Positions 9,953-19,773 of a stretch of DNA of 64,000 bases are shown one piece after another (position 1 is the stretch's first letter; the number at the start of each line of letters is the position of its first letter). The DNA is taken from assembly GCF_900115615.1 (NCBI RefSeq), contig NZ_FOXB01000003.1:1-64000 (forward strand), given 5' to 3'. The translations under genes and the position numbers were made by a program. Source of the stretch: Hydrogenimonas thermophila (GTDB taxonomy: Bacteria; Campylobacterota; Campylobacteria; Campylobacterales; Hydrogenimonadaceae). The notes beneath the pieces are model-generated. The model made no database searches. It was not told the DNA's origin and saw only the letters and a program-made list of their open reading frames with translations.

Positions 9953-12238
9953 TTATTGTTTAAGCTGTAATAGTGTTTGTAGCATTTGATCAGAAGTTGA
10001 AATAGTTTTTGAGTTTGCTTGGAAGCCACGTTGCACAATAATCATCTGTGTTAGAGAACGGCTAAGATCCACGTTACTCATTTCAAGAGAGCTTGCTTGT
10101 ATGAAACCTCTTTTACCAGTTGCAGCTGCACCTATAATAGGGTCTCCTGAGTTTGAAGTCTGTATAAATGTATTTCCTCCTTCACTCTCTAAACCTTCAT
10201 TATTTGCAAAGTTTGCCATAGCTACTTGAGCTAGTCCAAAACTTCTACCATTAGTAAAACTTCCAATAATTGTTCCTGTCTCATCAATACGAATTCCATT
10301 TAAGTCTCCACCAGGATAACCATCTTGACTTATTCCTGATGTTGTAGATGGATTATCAAAACTTGTCATACCATTGAAAGCACCAAAGTCTCCAAGATTT
10401 ATATTAATATTTTGATTAGGAGTAGAACCATTGTTTGCTGTAAAGGTTACACTTGTTGGTGAATAGTTTTGCAGTGATCCATCAGAATTAAATTTTACAT
10501 ATCCCATTGCAATATTTTTTGGTTCTATACCTCCATTAATATCGCCAGGTTTTGGTACAGATATTTTCATTTGCCACTCTGTACCACCATCTTCTGTATA
10601 TCCTACTTTAACAAATTCAAATCTTACAGTATGTTTTGTTCCTAATGAATCGAATATATCAATACTTGCAGCATGTGAAGCAGCAGTAATTTGTTGAGAA
10701 GTTCTAAAACCTGTTCCGCTTGGAAGGTTTCCTTGAAGTGCTGCAAAAGCATCAGTAAATTTAGTATTACTTGAAATATTTTCTGTTGCATTTGTTAATG
10801 ATGTAATTGAAATTGCTAAATCCCAATCGTTAGCATTAGTATCTGCTTGGTTTGTATCATTGCCATCACCATCACTATCTACTCCATCAGCTACAACTTC
10901 ATCACCATCATCAGCATTGAATGCATCCCCTGTTGGGTTTGCTATTTGGAATTTTCCCTCTTCATTAATTGTAACTTCAACTCCATCATTTTTATCAGTA
11001 GCATCTATCGTACCATCTCCAGAGTAGTCAGTATGAAGTCTGAAGTTGGTTTGTATAGCATGTCTTAAATCTTCAGTTGTATTAAAAAATTGTTTAGTAC
11101 TATCATTACTTGGTGGAGAGTAACTTGCAGGTGTTTTTTGATAAACATATTGATAAGCTGTATATACAGATACACTGCTTATAGCACTATCATCATCTGC
11201 TTGTACTTCAAGTTTAATATTTTTAGAGTCTGCTTCTGTTCCAGTTTTATTGTCATTAAGTAAATTTAATGTTGTTCCACTTGCTGATGCTCTTATACCT
11301 GTAGTATTTGAATACTCATTTATAGCATTTACTATTTGGGACATCTTTTCATCATCAGTACCGTTTAAGTCAACGTTTATTTCAACTCCATTAAGTTTTA
11401 CATGAAATTTAGTTGCAGCAGCGGCATTTATATTTTGACTATTTGTTGCATCTGCTGCACTGATCCAGATACCTTGACCTTCCTGTAATGCAAAAGCTTC
11501 TCCATTTGCATTAAATAGTGAACCAAAGTCTTGTCCTTGCTCATAAATATTTTCATCTAAATCAAATATAGTATCACCTATATCATTTTCATCATGAATT
11601 TCATCACTCGTTTGTATTCCGTCACCATTTTTATCAACCCAATTTCTATTTGAGTCAAGTTGATAAATAGGGCTTTTATTTACTATTGTATCACCAGAGT
11701 TAAGGTTCGCTTTTAATGTTACAACTGAGGAAGCCCTAGCAGGAGTAGTTAACCCTGGTGGAATTTGTATATTTTGTATTGGTGCAGTAGAGTCAATAAT
11801 TCCTGTTACAGGATCTCTTACCCAACCTTGAGCAACATATCCATTAGAATCTACAAAATTTCCATCTGCATCAAATACAAAATCACCATTTCTTGTATAT
11901 TTGTATGTAGCCCCTCCATCTGGACTTACAACAAAAAAGCCATCTCCTTGGATTGCCATATCAGTATTTTTATCTGTGGTTTGAATAGAACCTTGTTTAA
12001 AAATTTTTGTAATTGATCCAACTTGTGAGCCAAGTCCTACTTGCATTGGGTTTTTACCACCAAGTTCTCCTTGTGGTGCTGTAGCAATTTTTGTTGTTTG
12101 GCTTAAGAGGTCTGAAAAGTTTACCCTACTGTATTTAAATCCTGTTGTATTGACATTTGCAATGTTGTTACCTTCAACATCCATTGCTATTTGGTGTGCT
12201 TGCAGTCCTGAGACTCCTGCCCAAAGTGATCGCATCAT
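9953..12238 (-). CDS. flgE: Flagellar hook protein FlgE, long Campylobacterota form
   Basis: FlgE polymerises into the curved hook joining rod and filament. The N-terminus (MRSLWAGVSGLQAHQIAMDVEGNNIANVNTTGFK) and the C-terminus (NVDLSRSLTQMIIVQRGFQANSKTISTSDQMLQTLL) are the conserved D0 helices of hook and rod proteins. The 761 residues far exceed the roughly 400 of enteric FlgE and match the large surface domains usual in Campylobacterota. The middle contains several Asp-rich loops such as DKNGDGIQ, DYSGDGTIDATD and DSDGDGND that resemble calcium-binding dockerin or EF loops. Export is by the flagellar type III system, without a signal peptide. Its own sigma-54 promoter lies about 45 bases upstream. 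ATG codons at 12238 and 12235 are both possible starts. Confidence 0.95.
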   Translation of the reverse strand: MMRSLWAGVSGLQAHQIAMDVEGNNIANVNTTGFKYSRVNFSDLLSQTTKIATAPQGELGGKNPMQVGLGSQVGSITKIFKQGSIQTTDKNTDMAIQGDGFFVVSPDGGATYKYTRNGDFVFDADGNFVDSNGYVAQGWVRDPVTGIIDSTAPIQNIQIPPGLTTPARASSVVTLKANLNSGDTIVNKSPIYQLDSNRNWVDKNGDGIQTSDEIHDENDIGDTIFDLDENIYEQGQDFGSLFNANGEAFALQEGQGIWISAADATNSQNINAAAATKFHVKLNGVEINVDLNGTDDEKMSQIVNAINEYSNTTGIRASASGTTLNLLNDNKTGTEADSKNIKLEVQADDDSAISSVSVYTAYQYVYQKTPASYSPPSNDSTKQFFNTTEDLRHAIQTNFRLHTDYSGDGTIDATDKNDGVEVTINEEGKFQIANPTGDAFNADDGDEVVADGVDSDGDGNDTNQADTNANDWDLAISITSLTNATENISSNTKFTDAFAALQGNLPSGTGFRTSQQITAASHAASIDIFDSLGTKHTVRFEFVKVGYTEDGGTEWQMKISVPKPGDINGGIEPKNIAMGYVKFNSDGSLQNYSPTSVTFTANNGSTPNQNININLGDFGAFNGMTSFDNPSTTSGISQDGYPGGDLNGIRIDETGTIIGSFTNGRSFGLAQVAMANFANNEGLESEGGNTFIQTSNSGDPIIGAAATGKRGFIQASSLEMSNVDLSRSLTQMIIVQRGFQANSKTISTSDQMLQTLLQLKQ

Positions 12239-12279
12239 GAGGCTATCCTTTGATATTGATTTTTACTCTTTATATCAGT

Positions 12280-12295
12280 AAGCATTTTTCGTTCC
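12280..12295 (-). promoter_or_regulatory. Sigma-54 promoter for flgE
   Basis: On the minus strand the sequence AGGAACGAAAAATGCTT has GG and GC dinucleotides exactly ten bases apart (plus-strand CC at 12294-12295, GC at 12282-12283). This matches the RpoN -24/-12 pattern known for hook genes of Campylobacter and Helicobacter. It overlaps the stop codon of the upstream hook paralogue. Confidence 0.75.
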
Positions 12296-13881
12296 TATTT
12301 TTTCATATTTATTGCTTGTTGAATCATTTGATCGCTTGTTGTAATACTTTTTGCATTTGCATCAAATGCTTTTTGCATAACTATTAGCTCTGTTAAAGCT
12401 TGACTGAGGTCTACATTGCTATTTTCTAATTTGTTAGAGTAAATAGTTTTTATAGCTTCACCATTTTCATCTGTATAAAGAAAAGCTTTTCCACTATTAG
12501 GAGTATATTGAAAGTAGTTACTGCCAATTTTTTCAAGTCCTTGATCATTTTGAAAATGGTAAACTGGAATATTTGCTATTGGAGATGATTTACCATTATC
12601 AAATATGGCATAAACAATACCATTATTTTCTATTACATACTCTTTTAATTCACCCGCAAAGTAGCCATCATGTTCTTCTTCATATAGAGAAGAAGAACTT
12701 ACAAGTGATACAACACCATCAAACCCACTATATTCAATATTTTCATTGTATGGTGTTCCAAGAATAACATCAATAGTTCCACCATCTGCTCGTTGTAAAG
12801 GTGCAAAACTATTTGAAATTAATGCACCATTGCTATCAAATGTCAAAGTTCCATCTTTTGAATCTATCACGTTTCCATTACTATCAAGAATTTTCATAGT
12901 ACCATTCCAAATAACTCCACTTTCACTTTGCGGTACTACTTTTGTAAAATTCATATCTAAAACACCTTTTTCTCCTGTTTCTAAAATTAAAGGAGTTGCA
13001 AAGTGTGCTTCGTTAGGTACTTCTTGATAAGTATTTATCTCAATTTTCTCAACAGTAATTGGAGATTTATTTATTGGATCCAACTCCGAAATATCAGCAT
13101 CATTAATAGACCAATTAAGATCTTTATCAAGTTGGGTTTGAAGTACTATCTCTTTTCCATCACTATTTGTCAATGTAACAAATATAGTATCACCTTCTTT
13201 AGGATCTAACACTATGTTATCAGCTGTTACACTTCCATTTATTGAGAATTTTGTATCATTTATACTCTCATTATATTGTGGATTGTTTAATTCAACTGTT
13301 ACAAAATTGAAATTTTTTGAACTATCTAAATTTCCATTTATTTTTACATAAGTTGTTGGTTCAGCAGGCATAGATAATTCAGTAGGCATAAATATTTTTT
13401 TTAGCTCAACGGTAGAAGTAAGTGGAATACTATCTACTGTATTAATAGTATATTTTCCATCGTTAGTTTTTATTATATTATCTGCAGTTGCACCAAGAAG
13501 GTAACCTCCATTATTGTCTGATAAATATTCTGTTTGGTCTAAAGAAAATCCACCATTTCTTGTATATAGTGTTTCACCATTATAATCTATTGCAAACCAG
13601 CCATCACCACCTATTGCAAGGTCAAATGGTCTGTCAGTATTTTGTAAAGAACCTTGTGACATATCTAAAGCTGTTGCATTTATTCTGCTTCCTAAACCAA
13701 TTTGGTTTGTAGTTGGAAGTGTCTCTGATTGGCTTAACATTTTTGAAAATAGAGATGAAAATTCAGCTTCACTACTTTTATACCCAACAGTATTTATATT
13801 TGCTATATTATTACTAATTACATCTATACTATATTGGTGTGAAATAGTCCCCGATATGCCATTATAAAATGATGTATTCAT
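12295..13881 (-). CDS. Second FlgE-type hook/basal-body protein
   Basis: This 528-residue protein has the same terminal helices as hook proteins: MNTSFYNGISGTISHQYSIDVISNNIANINTVGYK at the N-terminus and NVDLSQALTELIVMQKAFDANAKSITTSDQMIQQA at the C-terminus. The FlaE/FlgE middle is present with GGDGWFAI near residue 90. It is distinct from the 761-residue FlgE next to it. In Campylobacter jejuni two FlgE-type genes also exist and the symbols flgE and flgE2 have been used inconsistently, so I give no symbol. It lies six bases downstream of flgD and is probably co-transcribed with fliK and flgD. A minor hook or rod-hook junction role is likely but inferred. Confidence 0.88.
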   Translation of the reverse strand: MNTSFYNGISGTISHQYSIDVISNNIANINTVGYKSSEAEFSSLFSKMLSQSETLPTTNQIGLGSRINATALDMSQGSLQNTDRPFDLAIGGDGWFAIDYNGETLYTRNGGFSLDQTEYLSDNNGGYLLGATADNIIKTNDGKYTINTVDSIPLTSTVELKKIFMPTELSMPAEPTTYVKINGNLDSSKNFNFVTVELNNPQYNESINDTKFSINGSVTADNIVLDPKEGDTIFVTLTNSDGKEIVLQTQLDKDLNWSINDADISELDPINKSPITVEKIEINTYQEVPNEAHFATPLILETGEKGVLDMNFTKVVPQSESGVIWNGTMKILDSNGNVIDSKDGTLTFDSNGALISNSFAPLQRADGGTIDVILGTPYNENIEYSGFDGVVSLVSSSSLYEEEHDGYFAGELKEYVIENNGIVYAIFDNGKSSPIANIPVYHFQNDQGLEKIGSNYFQYTPNSGKAFLYTDENGEAIKTIYSNKLENSNVDLSQALTELIVMQKAFDANAKSITTSDQMIQQAINMKK

Positions 13882-13886
13882 TTTAT

Positions 13887-14558
13887 TTATCCTTGATAAA
13901 TTTCAACTACTTGGTCTAATGGAAAATATGATGAACCCATTTTTAAGTATGTAGTATTGTTATCAAAACGTACTGATTCAATTGGGTAAACACCAAATGC
14001 TGTTGTTTTTTCCTCTCCTGTTGGAGTAGTAAATGATGATTCAATAGAATAACCTCCTGGCTCTAAACGTTCTCCTGTATCACTAGTTCCATCCCAAGTA
14101 AAGTAGTTCACTCCTGCAGGTAGATCAGATATTTCAAATGTTTTAACAATATTGTCATATTTGTCTTTGATTGTTACTGTTCCAGCTGCAACATCATCTG
14201 GATAGTAAATTTCAAACTCTGGATCACCAGTTTCTTCTAGTAATATAGAGTTTGTTCCAAGTGATCCCATTTTTCCAATTGCTGAAACAGTAGAGAGTTG
14301 AGAAGTGTAAGAGAGAGTTTTGCTTAACTCTTCAAGAGCTTTATTTGTATTATCAGATGCTTCCAGTGCTGCAAGTTGAGATGTCTGTGTTAATATCTTT
14401 TCAGTATCTGTAGGATCTGTAGGATCTTGATACTCTAACTCTACTAATAGTAGTTTTAGGAAATCATCTTTACCTAAAACTGAGTCAGGATTGGTTGCAA
14501 TGTCGCTAGTTGTACTGCCTAATGAACTTGTTGTGTTATATGTACTGGTAACATCCAT
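13887..14558 (-). CDS. flgD: Flagellar hook capping protein FlgD
   Basis: FlgD is the scaffold that caps the growing hook and guides FlgE assembly. The 223-residue protein has the conserved N-terminal export and cap region: LGKDDFLKLLLVELEYQDPTDPTDTEKILTQTSQLAALE. It is followed by the Ig/FN3-like domain with the FlgD signature TWDGTSDTGERLEPGGYSI. There is no signal peptide, as expected for type III export. It lies between fliK and the smaller hook paralogue with gaps of nine and five bases, indicating one operon. Confidence 0.95.
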   Translation of the reverse strand: MDVTSTYNTTSSLGSTTSDIATNPDSVLGKDDFLKLLLVELEYQDPTDPTDTEKILTQTSQLAALEASDNTNKALEELSKTLSYTSQLSTVSAIGKMGSLGTNSILLEETGDPEFEIYYPDDVAAGTVTIKDKYDNIVKTFEISDLPAGVNYFTWDGTSDTGERLEPGGYSIESSFTTPTGEEKTTAFGVYPIESVRFDNNTTYLKMGSSYFPLDQVVEIYQG

Positions 14559-14567
14559 AATTTCTCC

Positions 14568-16346
14568 TTATACGTATTGTGGGATGATTATCTCTAGTGA
14601 TTCATAATTTTCTGGTATTTCATCAATATCTATATATTCATTTGATGAATACATTTGTCTTCTGTTATTTTGCTGCTGCTGTTGCTGCTGTTGCTGGTTC
14701 ATATTGAATTGCATTTGTACATCTGTAAATCCCATAGAGGTAAGTTGGTTTCTAAGTTCATTTCCTTGTATAGCCATTACTCCAATAGCAGTTGGATTTG
14801 AATTGACTTGAATATGCAGATTATTACCTCTACTAATTAGTGTTACTTCAACTTTCCCTAAATCTTTTGGATCTAAAGATAGTTGCATACGTGTAAATGG
14901 CGGTTTATAGTTTTCAACCTGTTCTTGCAGTGTTTGAGCAAAATGACGTACTGTCTGTTTGGCATCTATAATTCTTTGACTAATTTGTTCACTACTTTTA
15001 TTGATGCTATCATTGTGGACCATTTCATTTAAATCTACTTTTGTGAATGTTTTTTCTGTTTTAGTGTTTGTTATACTCTTTTTTTCTATCTCTTTTAATT
15101 TAGATGTAAATATATTTTCTTTTGAATTAGGCTTTGAACTATTTTGTTGTAGTTGGCTAAGCATTTTAGCTAAGCTGTTTTCTTGTTCTGTATTTGAAGA
15201 TTTTGTAACTGAGTTTTGTGATATATTTTCTGTTTTATCTGTATTGCTTTTTTGTAATAACTCTTGCAAAGAGATAGATGTCTTTTTATCTAAGTTTTTT
15301 TTACTTTCATCAACTTCAAGATTTAAAGCAGCTACATGTTGTGAAATATGAGGATGAGAATTTAATATAGCTTTAGCTGATGTTATAGATGTTTGAGACT
15401 GTAAATTTTGTTTATTTGTAGATTTATCTTGTTTTTTTGTTTCTATCTCTATTTTTTGAGGGTTTAAGTTATGCTTTTTTGCTGTATTGATAATTTCATT
15501 AAGCGTTTTGGATTGTTTGATTTCATGTTCATTTTTTACTATATTTTCTGTTTTTGATAGAAATGTGCGTGAAGTATAGTTTTGATATTTTAACTCTTTT
15601 TCTTTATTTTCTAAATTTGATTTTTCTATTTTGTTTTCATTTGATTCAAAATTATTATTAAGAAGTGTTGATAGTTTAAGATTTGAGATTGAACTTTCTT
15701 TATTTTTTTCTTTATCATCTTGTCTATCAGTATTATCATCATTAGAGGGTGAGTTTATTTGTTCTATATTTAATTCATTATTTGTTTTAATAGTGTTACT
15801 GATATTAGATAGAAAGTTTTCATTTTCTAATGGTGTTTTACTATTAGATTGATTTTTACTAGTAGGTAAATTGGTTTTTTCATTTTGTAATTCTCTATTT
15901 TCAAATATAACTTTTTCTATATTGTTAATTGGTTTATTTTCGATATCAAGATTTTCTATAGTTTCAGTTAATGTATTTATATTTTTTGACGATAAATTTT
16001 TTACAAAAGTCTCATTATTGTTTTTAGTGTCAGCTATTTTTTTATTTAGTAATTCAATAGATTCATTTTCAATATCAGAAGTTTCAGCTAATGTGTCTGT
16101 CTCTTCTGATGAAAGTTTTTTTAAAATATTAAATTTATCACTGTTTTTACTATCTTGGTTATCAGTTTCTTGTAATTTAGTAAGTTTATTTAGCAGTTCA
16201 GTATCATCATTTTCGTTATTATCTTTTATACTTAGTAAAATTTTTTCAAAAGAGGACTCATTGCTTTCGTCTTTAGCTGATTTTACTTTATCACTATTTT
16301 TTGACAGATTACTATTTTGAATAGCTTCTAATGTTTGTGTTACCAT
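14568..16346 (-). CDS. fliK: Flagellar hook-length control protein FliK
   Basis: FliK measures hook length and switches the export apparatus from hook to filament substrates. Residues 1 to about 470 are a low-complexity, Asn/Ser/Lys/Glu-rich, probably unfolded stretch, the molecular ruler part. The C-terminal domain (about 475-570) has the typical QLSLDPKDLGKVEVTLISRGNNLHIQV and ELRNQLTSMGF. A run of nine glutamines follows, encoded by CAG/CAA repeats, then NNRRQMYSS. The whole protein is 592 residues, longer than enteric FliK. It is the first gene of the hook operon, about 38 bases after a sigma-54 promoter. Confidence 0.9.
   Translation of the reverse strand: MVTQTLEAIQNSNLSKNSDKVKSAKDESNESSFEKILLSIKDNNENDDTELLNKLTKLQETDNQDSKNSDKFNILKKLSSEETDTLAETSDIENESIELLNKKIADTKNNNETFVKNLSSKNINTLTETIENLDIENKPINNIEKVIFENRELQNEKTNLPTSKNQSNSKTPLENENFLSNISNTIKTNNELNIEQINSPSNDDNTDRQDDKEKNKESSISNLKLSTLLNNNFESNENKIEKSNLENKEKELKYQNYTSRTFLSKTENIVKNEHEIKQSKTLNEIINTAKKHNLNPQKIEIETKKQDKSTNKQNLQSQTSITSAKAILNSHPHISQHVAALNLEVDESKKNLDKKTSISLQELLQKSNTDKTENISQNSVTKSSNTEQENSLAKMLSQLQQNSSKPNSKENIFTSKLKEIEKKSITNTKTEKTFTKVDLNEMVHNDSINKSSEQISQRIIDAKQTVRHFAQTLQEQVENYKPPFTRMQLSLDPKDLGKVEVTLISRGNNLHIQVNSNPTAIGVMAIQGNELRNQLTSMGFTDVQMQFNMNQQQQQQQQQNNRRQMYSSNEYIDIDEIPENYESLEIIIPQYV
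14670..14696 (-). repeat. CAG/CAA trinucleotide repeat coding nine glutamines in fliK
   Basis: Nine consecutive Gln codons (six CAG, three CAA) lie near the 3' end of fliK, after the FliK C-terminal domain. Because the unit is three bases, slippage would change the length of the glutamine run and not the frame. The mixture of codons suggests it is fairly stable. Confidence 0.85.
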
Positions 16347-16383
16347 ACTTTCTGCCTTATTTATCTAGATATTAAACTAACAA

Positions 16384-16398
16384 GCAAAAAGTATTCCA
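16384..16398 (-). promoter_or_regulatory. Sigma-54 promoter for fliK-flgD-hook operon
   Basis: The minus strand reads TGGAATACTTTTTGCTT, with GG and GC exactly ten bases apart (plus-strand CC 16396-16397 and GC 16384-16385). It is very close to the consensus TGGCAC-N5-TTGCT and stands about 38 bases before the fliK ATG. Confidence 0.8.
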
Positions 16399-16465
16399 TT
16401 TCAATATAAAAATATATTTATTCTATTTTTCAACATACTGTTTTCATTTTCTTCTCTCTTTTAGA

Positions 16466-16471
16466 TATAAT
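16466..16471 (+). promoter_or_regulatory. -10 element of the typA promoter
   Basis: A perfect TATAAT lies 35 bases before the typA ATG. No good -35 box is visible, as is usual in Campylobacterota where a T-rich region takes its place; the preceding 30 bases are T-rich. Confidence 0.55.
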
Positions 16472-16506
16472 GCGCAAAATAACTACTTTCACAGGACTAC
16501 ACTACA

Positions 16507-18315
16507 ATGCAAAATATTCGTAATATTGCCGTTATTGCACACGTTGACCACGGTAAGACAACATTGGTTGACGGTTTGCTTCAACAATCAGGAACTTTTG
16601 AAGCTCATAAAGAGATTGCTGAGCGTGTTATGGACAGCAATGACATAGAAAAAGAGCGTGGAATTACAATTCTTTCCAAAAATACAGCAATTCGTTACAA
16701 CGACTACAAAATTAACATTATCGATACTCCGGGTCACGCTGACTTTGGTGGCGAAGTTGAGCGTGTTTTGAAGATGGTAGATGGTGTTCTTCTTTTGGTT
16801 GATGCTCAAGAAGGCGTTATGCCTCAAACTAAATTTGTTTTGAAAAAAGCTATTGAGTTGGGAATTCGCCCTATTGTTGTTGTCAACAAAATTGACAAAC
16901 CGGCTGCTGAGCCTGATCGTGTTGTTGATGAAGTATTTGACTTGTTGGTTGCTCTTGATGCTAATGAAACACAGCTTGATTTCCCTGTTCTTTATGCTGC
17001 AGCTCGTGATGGGTATGCAAAATGGAATATGGATGATGAAAACAAAGATTTAACACCGCTATTTGATGCAATTTTAGAGCATGTTCCAGCTCCTGATGGA
17101 AGCCCTGACAATACTCTTCAAACACAAATTTTTACTTTGGATTATGATAACTATGTAGGACGTATTGGCGTTGCACGTATTTTTAATGGTCGTATTAAAG
17201 CCGGTGAGCAGGTTTTACTAGCAAAATCTGATGGTGAAAAAGTTAAAGGACGCATCAGTAAGCTTATTGGATTTTTAGGACTTGAACGCATAGAGATAGA
17301 TGAAGCTGAAGCAGGTGATATTGTTGCTATTGCTGGCTTTAATGAGATTGATGTTGGTGATACTATTACTGATCCTAACGATCCGCAACCTCTTGATCCT
17401 CTTCACATTGAAGAGCCAACTCTTTCAGTAATTTTCAGCGTAAATGATGGTCCATTTGCAGGTCGTGAAGGAAAGTTTGTTACTGCAAACAAACTTAAAG
17501 AGCGACTTGAAAAAGAGATGGAAACCAACATTGCAATGCGCCTTGAACAGCTTGGAGAAGGAAGTTTTAAAGTCTCTGGACGTGGAGAGCTTCAAATCTC
17601 TATTTTGGCAGAAAATATGCGTCGTGAAGGGTTTGAGTTTTTGATCTCTCGTCCGGAAGTTGTCATAAAAGAAGAGAATGGTGTACGTCTTGAACCATAT
17701 GAACATCTTGTTATTGATGTACCTGAAGAGTTTAGTGGTTCTGTTATTGAAAAACTTGGACGCCGCAAAGCTGAGATGACAACTATGAACCCTATGCCAG
17801 ATGGTACGACCCGCATTGAGTTTGAGATTCCTGCACGAGGACTAATTGGATTTAGAACACAATTTTTGACCGATACAAAAGGTGAAGGCATTATGAACCA
17901 TTCATTCCTTGAGTATCGTGCATTTGTAGGACAGGTTGAGCATCGTGCTAATGGTGCACTTATCTCTATGGAGAATGGTAAAGCTCTTGGTTACTCTTTA
18001 TATAACTTGCAAGATAGAGGAGTACTTTTCATTAAACCTCAAACAGAAGTTTATGTAGGAATGATTATAGGTGAACATTCTCGTCCTAATGACTTGGAAG
18101 TTAACCCGATTAAAGGTAAAAAACTATCAAATGTACGCTCTTCAGGAGCAGATGATGCTATTGTTCTTGTCCCACCTCGTGAAATGACTCTAGAACGTGC
18201 TATGGAGTGGATTGAAGATGATGAGCTTGTTGAAGTGACACCTGAAAATATTCGTGTACGAAAAAGATATCTTGATCCACATGTTCGTAAACGTATGGAA
18301 AAACAGAAAAAGTAA
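16507..18315 (+). CDS. typA: Ribosome-associated GTPase TypA/BipA
   Basis: TypA is a translational GTPase of the EF-G/LepA group that assists 50S assembly and stress adaptation. Motifs: P-loop [10 protein letters not shown] (about 10-19), switch I ERGITI, G3 [15 protein letters not shown], and G4 NKIDKP. EF-G-like domains III and V follow and the family-specific C-terminal domain ends with [27 protein letters not shown]. The length of 602 residues is standard. It is transcribed divergently from fliK, with a TATAAT box just upstream. Confidence 0.97.
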   Translation: MQNIRNIAVIAHVDHGKTTLVDGLLQQSGTFEAHKEIAERVMDSNDIEKERGITILSKNTAIRYNDYKINIIDTPGHADFGGEVERVLKMVDGVLLLVDAQEGVMPQTKFVLKKAIELGIRPIVVVNKIDKPAAEPDRVVDEVFDLLVALDANETQLDFPVLYAAARDGYAKWNMDDENKDLTPLFDAILEHVPAPDGSPDNTLQTQIFTLDYDNYVGRIGVARIFNGRIKAGEQVLLAKSDGEKVKGRISKLIGFLGLERIEIDEAEAGDIVAIAGFNEIDVGDTITDPNDPQPLDPLHIEEPTLSVIFSVNDGPFAGREGKFVTANKLKERLEKEMETNIAMRLEQLGEGSFKVSGRGELQISILAENMRREGFEFLISRPEVVIKEENGVRLEPYEHLVIDVPEEFSGSVIEKLGRRKAEMTTMNPMPDGTTRIEFEIPARGLIGFRTQFLTDTKGEGIMNHSFLEYRAFVGQVEHRANGALISMENGKALGYSLYNLQDRGVLFIKPQTEVYVGMIIGEHSRPNDLEVNPIKGKKLSNVRSSGADDAIVLVPPREMTLERAMEWIEDDELVEVTPENIRVRKRYLDPHVRKRMEKQKK

Positions 18316-18325
18316 GTAGGTAGTG

Positions 18326-18955
18326 ATGATTAGTTCTGATAACTTTTTAGATGCAATGCAAAGAAGGCATGCATGCAAGCTTTTTGATGAAACAAAAAGA
18401 ATCTCTAAAGAGAAGTTGGAGCTGATTTTAGAGTATGGTCGTTTAAGTCCTTCATCATTTGGTATGGAGCCTTGGCGTTTTCTTGTAGTTCAAAGCCAGG
18501 AGATGAAAGAGAAGCTGCGATCTTTTTGTTGGGATCAGCCGCAAATTACGACGTGCAGTGATCTTGTACTGATTAAAACAGTTATCTCTCCACTTGCTCC
18601 AGGTAGCAAATATAGTCGCGATATGCTTTCACGCCGTGATTTACCAAAAGATAGAATAGAAGCCTATTTTGATATCTATGACAAGTTTGCAACGGCTAAA
18701 ATGGCTGGTGAAGGCATCTTTTCCTGGAGTAGCAGACAATGCTATATTGCAGCTGCAAATATGATGACAGGAGCAGCTGCAATGGGTATTGACAGTTGTC
18801 CAATAGAAGGCTTTGAAAAAGAGAAAATAGAAAGTTTACTCAATATGGACCCGACAAAGGAAGAGTTAGCACTCATTATTGCCTTTGGTTACCGGGTAAA
18901 TGAAGTTACTAAGAAGGTTAGACTATCACTCGACAAAATTGTCGAGTATATTTAA
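18326..18955 (+). CDS. NAD(P)H-dependent nitroreductase-family flavoprotein
   Basis: The protein (209 residues from ATG 18326; a GTG directly before it is a less well spaced start) belongs to the FMN-binding nitroreductase family. It has the N-terminal FMN-binding RRHACKLFD, the LSPSSFGMEPWRFLVV block, AAANMMTGAAAMGIDSCPIEGF and the C-terminal IIAFGYR. It resembles the NfsB/RdxA type oxygen-insensitive nitroreductases. The physiological substrate is not evident; quinones, nitroaromatics or flavins are the usual candidates. It starts ten bases after typA and may be co-transcribed. Its 3' end contains a perfect inverted repeat (ACTCGACAA/TTGTCGAGT, 18928-18947), possibly a terminator shared with the convergent gene. 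Confidence 0.88.
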   Translation: MISSDNFLDAMQRRHACKLFDETKRISKEKLELILEYGRLSPSSFGMEPWRFLVVQSQEMKEKLRSFCWDQPQITTCSDLVLIKTVISPLAPGSKYSRDMLSRRDLPKDRIEAYFDIYDKFATAKMAGEGIFSWSSRQCYIAAANMMTGAAAMGIDSCPIEGFEKEKIESLLNMDPTKEELALIIAFGYRVNEVTKKVRLSLDKIVEYI

Positions 18956-19719
18956 AAATCCCAGACAGCACCGATAAAGAATCCTTCTATATCTATGTCG
19001 CTGCTGGTATTATCTATATCATCAAACTTATATTTTTGAGCTCTGTATCCTGCTTCAACTCCAAGCCCCATAAAAAATTCATATCTGACATCAGCTTGCA
19101 AGTCATATATAATACTGCCATCATAAGTTATGTAATTTCCTTCTGCTCCTATTGAAAGATTATCTAAAAAAGGTAAAGGTACTCGTACATTTGCATAAAT
19201 CATAGGAAATAGTACTTGAGTATCAATTCTTTGATTTAAATTATTATTTATTGCATATATCTCTGTATATCCGTCAATATATCGAAATGTTATACCAAGA
19301 TCGGCATCAAAACCAATGTCAATTATTTCGTAATATAGTGAAGTATCAAAACTATTAAGTTGAATATCAGTTTTAATAGTTGAACCTACTGTGAATGTTT
19401 TATTACCGAAATTAAAAGTTTTTGTTAAATCAGCAGTATTTCCATTGCTGTTTACTTGTGTATATGCAACTCTGATGTTTGGGAAAAGTGGTATTGGATG
19501 TTCTATTTTAGCACGAATATAAACTTCGCTTTTTGTGTTTAAGTTTAAGTCTTTATCTAGATCAACTTTGTTTGTATCTGAAGTATTTGCTGGATTTTGA
19601 ATCCATCCGCTTGGATCGTGATTCCATAAACCAATAGCTACTTCTCCTCCAATGTTATCTGCCATTGCAGAGGTTGTAAGTGCTATAACAGCAGAAGTAA
19701 TAAGTGAAACTTTTTTCAT
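18952..19719 (-). CDS. Outer membrane beta-barrel protein (TIGR04219-like)
   Basis: A Sec signal peptide (MKKVSLITSAVIALTTSAMA, cleavage after residue 20) precedes a mature protein of about 235 residues of alternating hydrophobic strands. The C-terminal residue is Phe (GAVWDF), the outer membrane insertion signal. The start GGEVAIGLWNHDPSGWIQ fits the small family of Campylobacterota barrels I know as TIGR04219. A pore or adhesin role is possible, but no substrate can be inferred. It converges with the nitroreductase gene with a four-base overlap. Confidence 0.8.
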   Translation of the reverse strand: MKKVSLITSAVIALTTSAMADNIGGEVAIGLWNHDPSGWIQNPANTSDTNKVDLDKDLNLNTKSEVYIRAKIEHPIPLFPNIRVAYTQVNSNGNTADLTKTFNFGNKTFTVGSTIKTDIQLNSFDTSLYYEIIDIGFDADLGITFRYIDGYTEIYAINNNLNQRIDTQVLFPMIYANVRVPLPFLDNLSIGAEGNYITYDGSIIYDLQADVRYEFFMGLGVEAGYRAQKYKFDDIDNTSSDIDIEGFFIGAVWDF

Positions 19720-19773
19720 TGTAGTCCTTTTTTTAATTTGTATTTATTCATATCGACAAAATTGACTCTATAG

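Noticed and set aside
14568-16346. Several long plus-strand open frames opposite fliK (for example 15001-15351, 15871-16320)
   Set aside because: They are antisense shadows of a low-complexity Asn/Ser/Lys/Glu-rich gene, with Ser/Phe-rich products and no ribosome binding sites.
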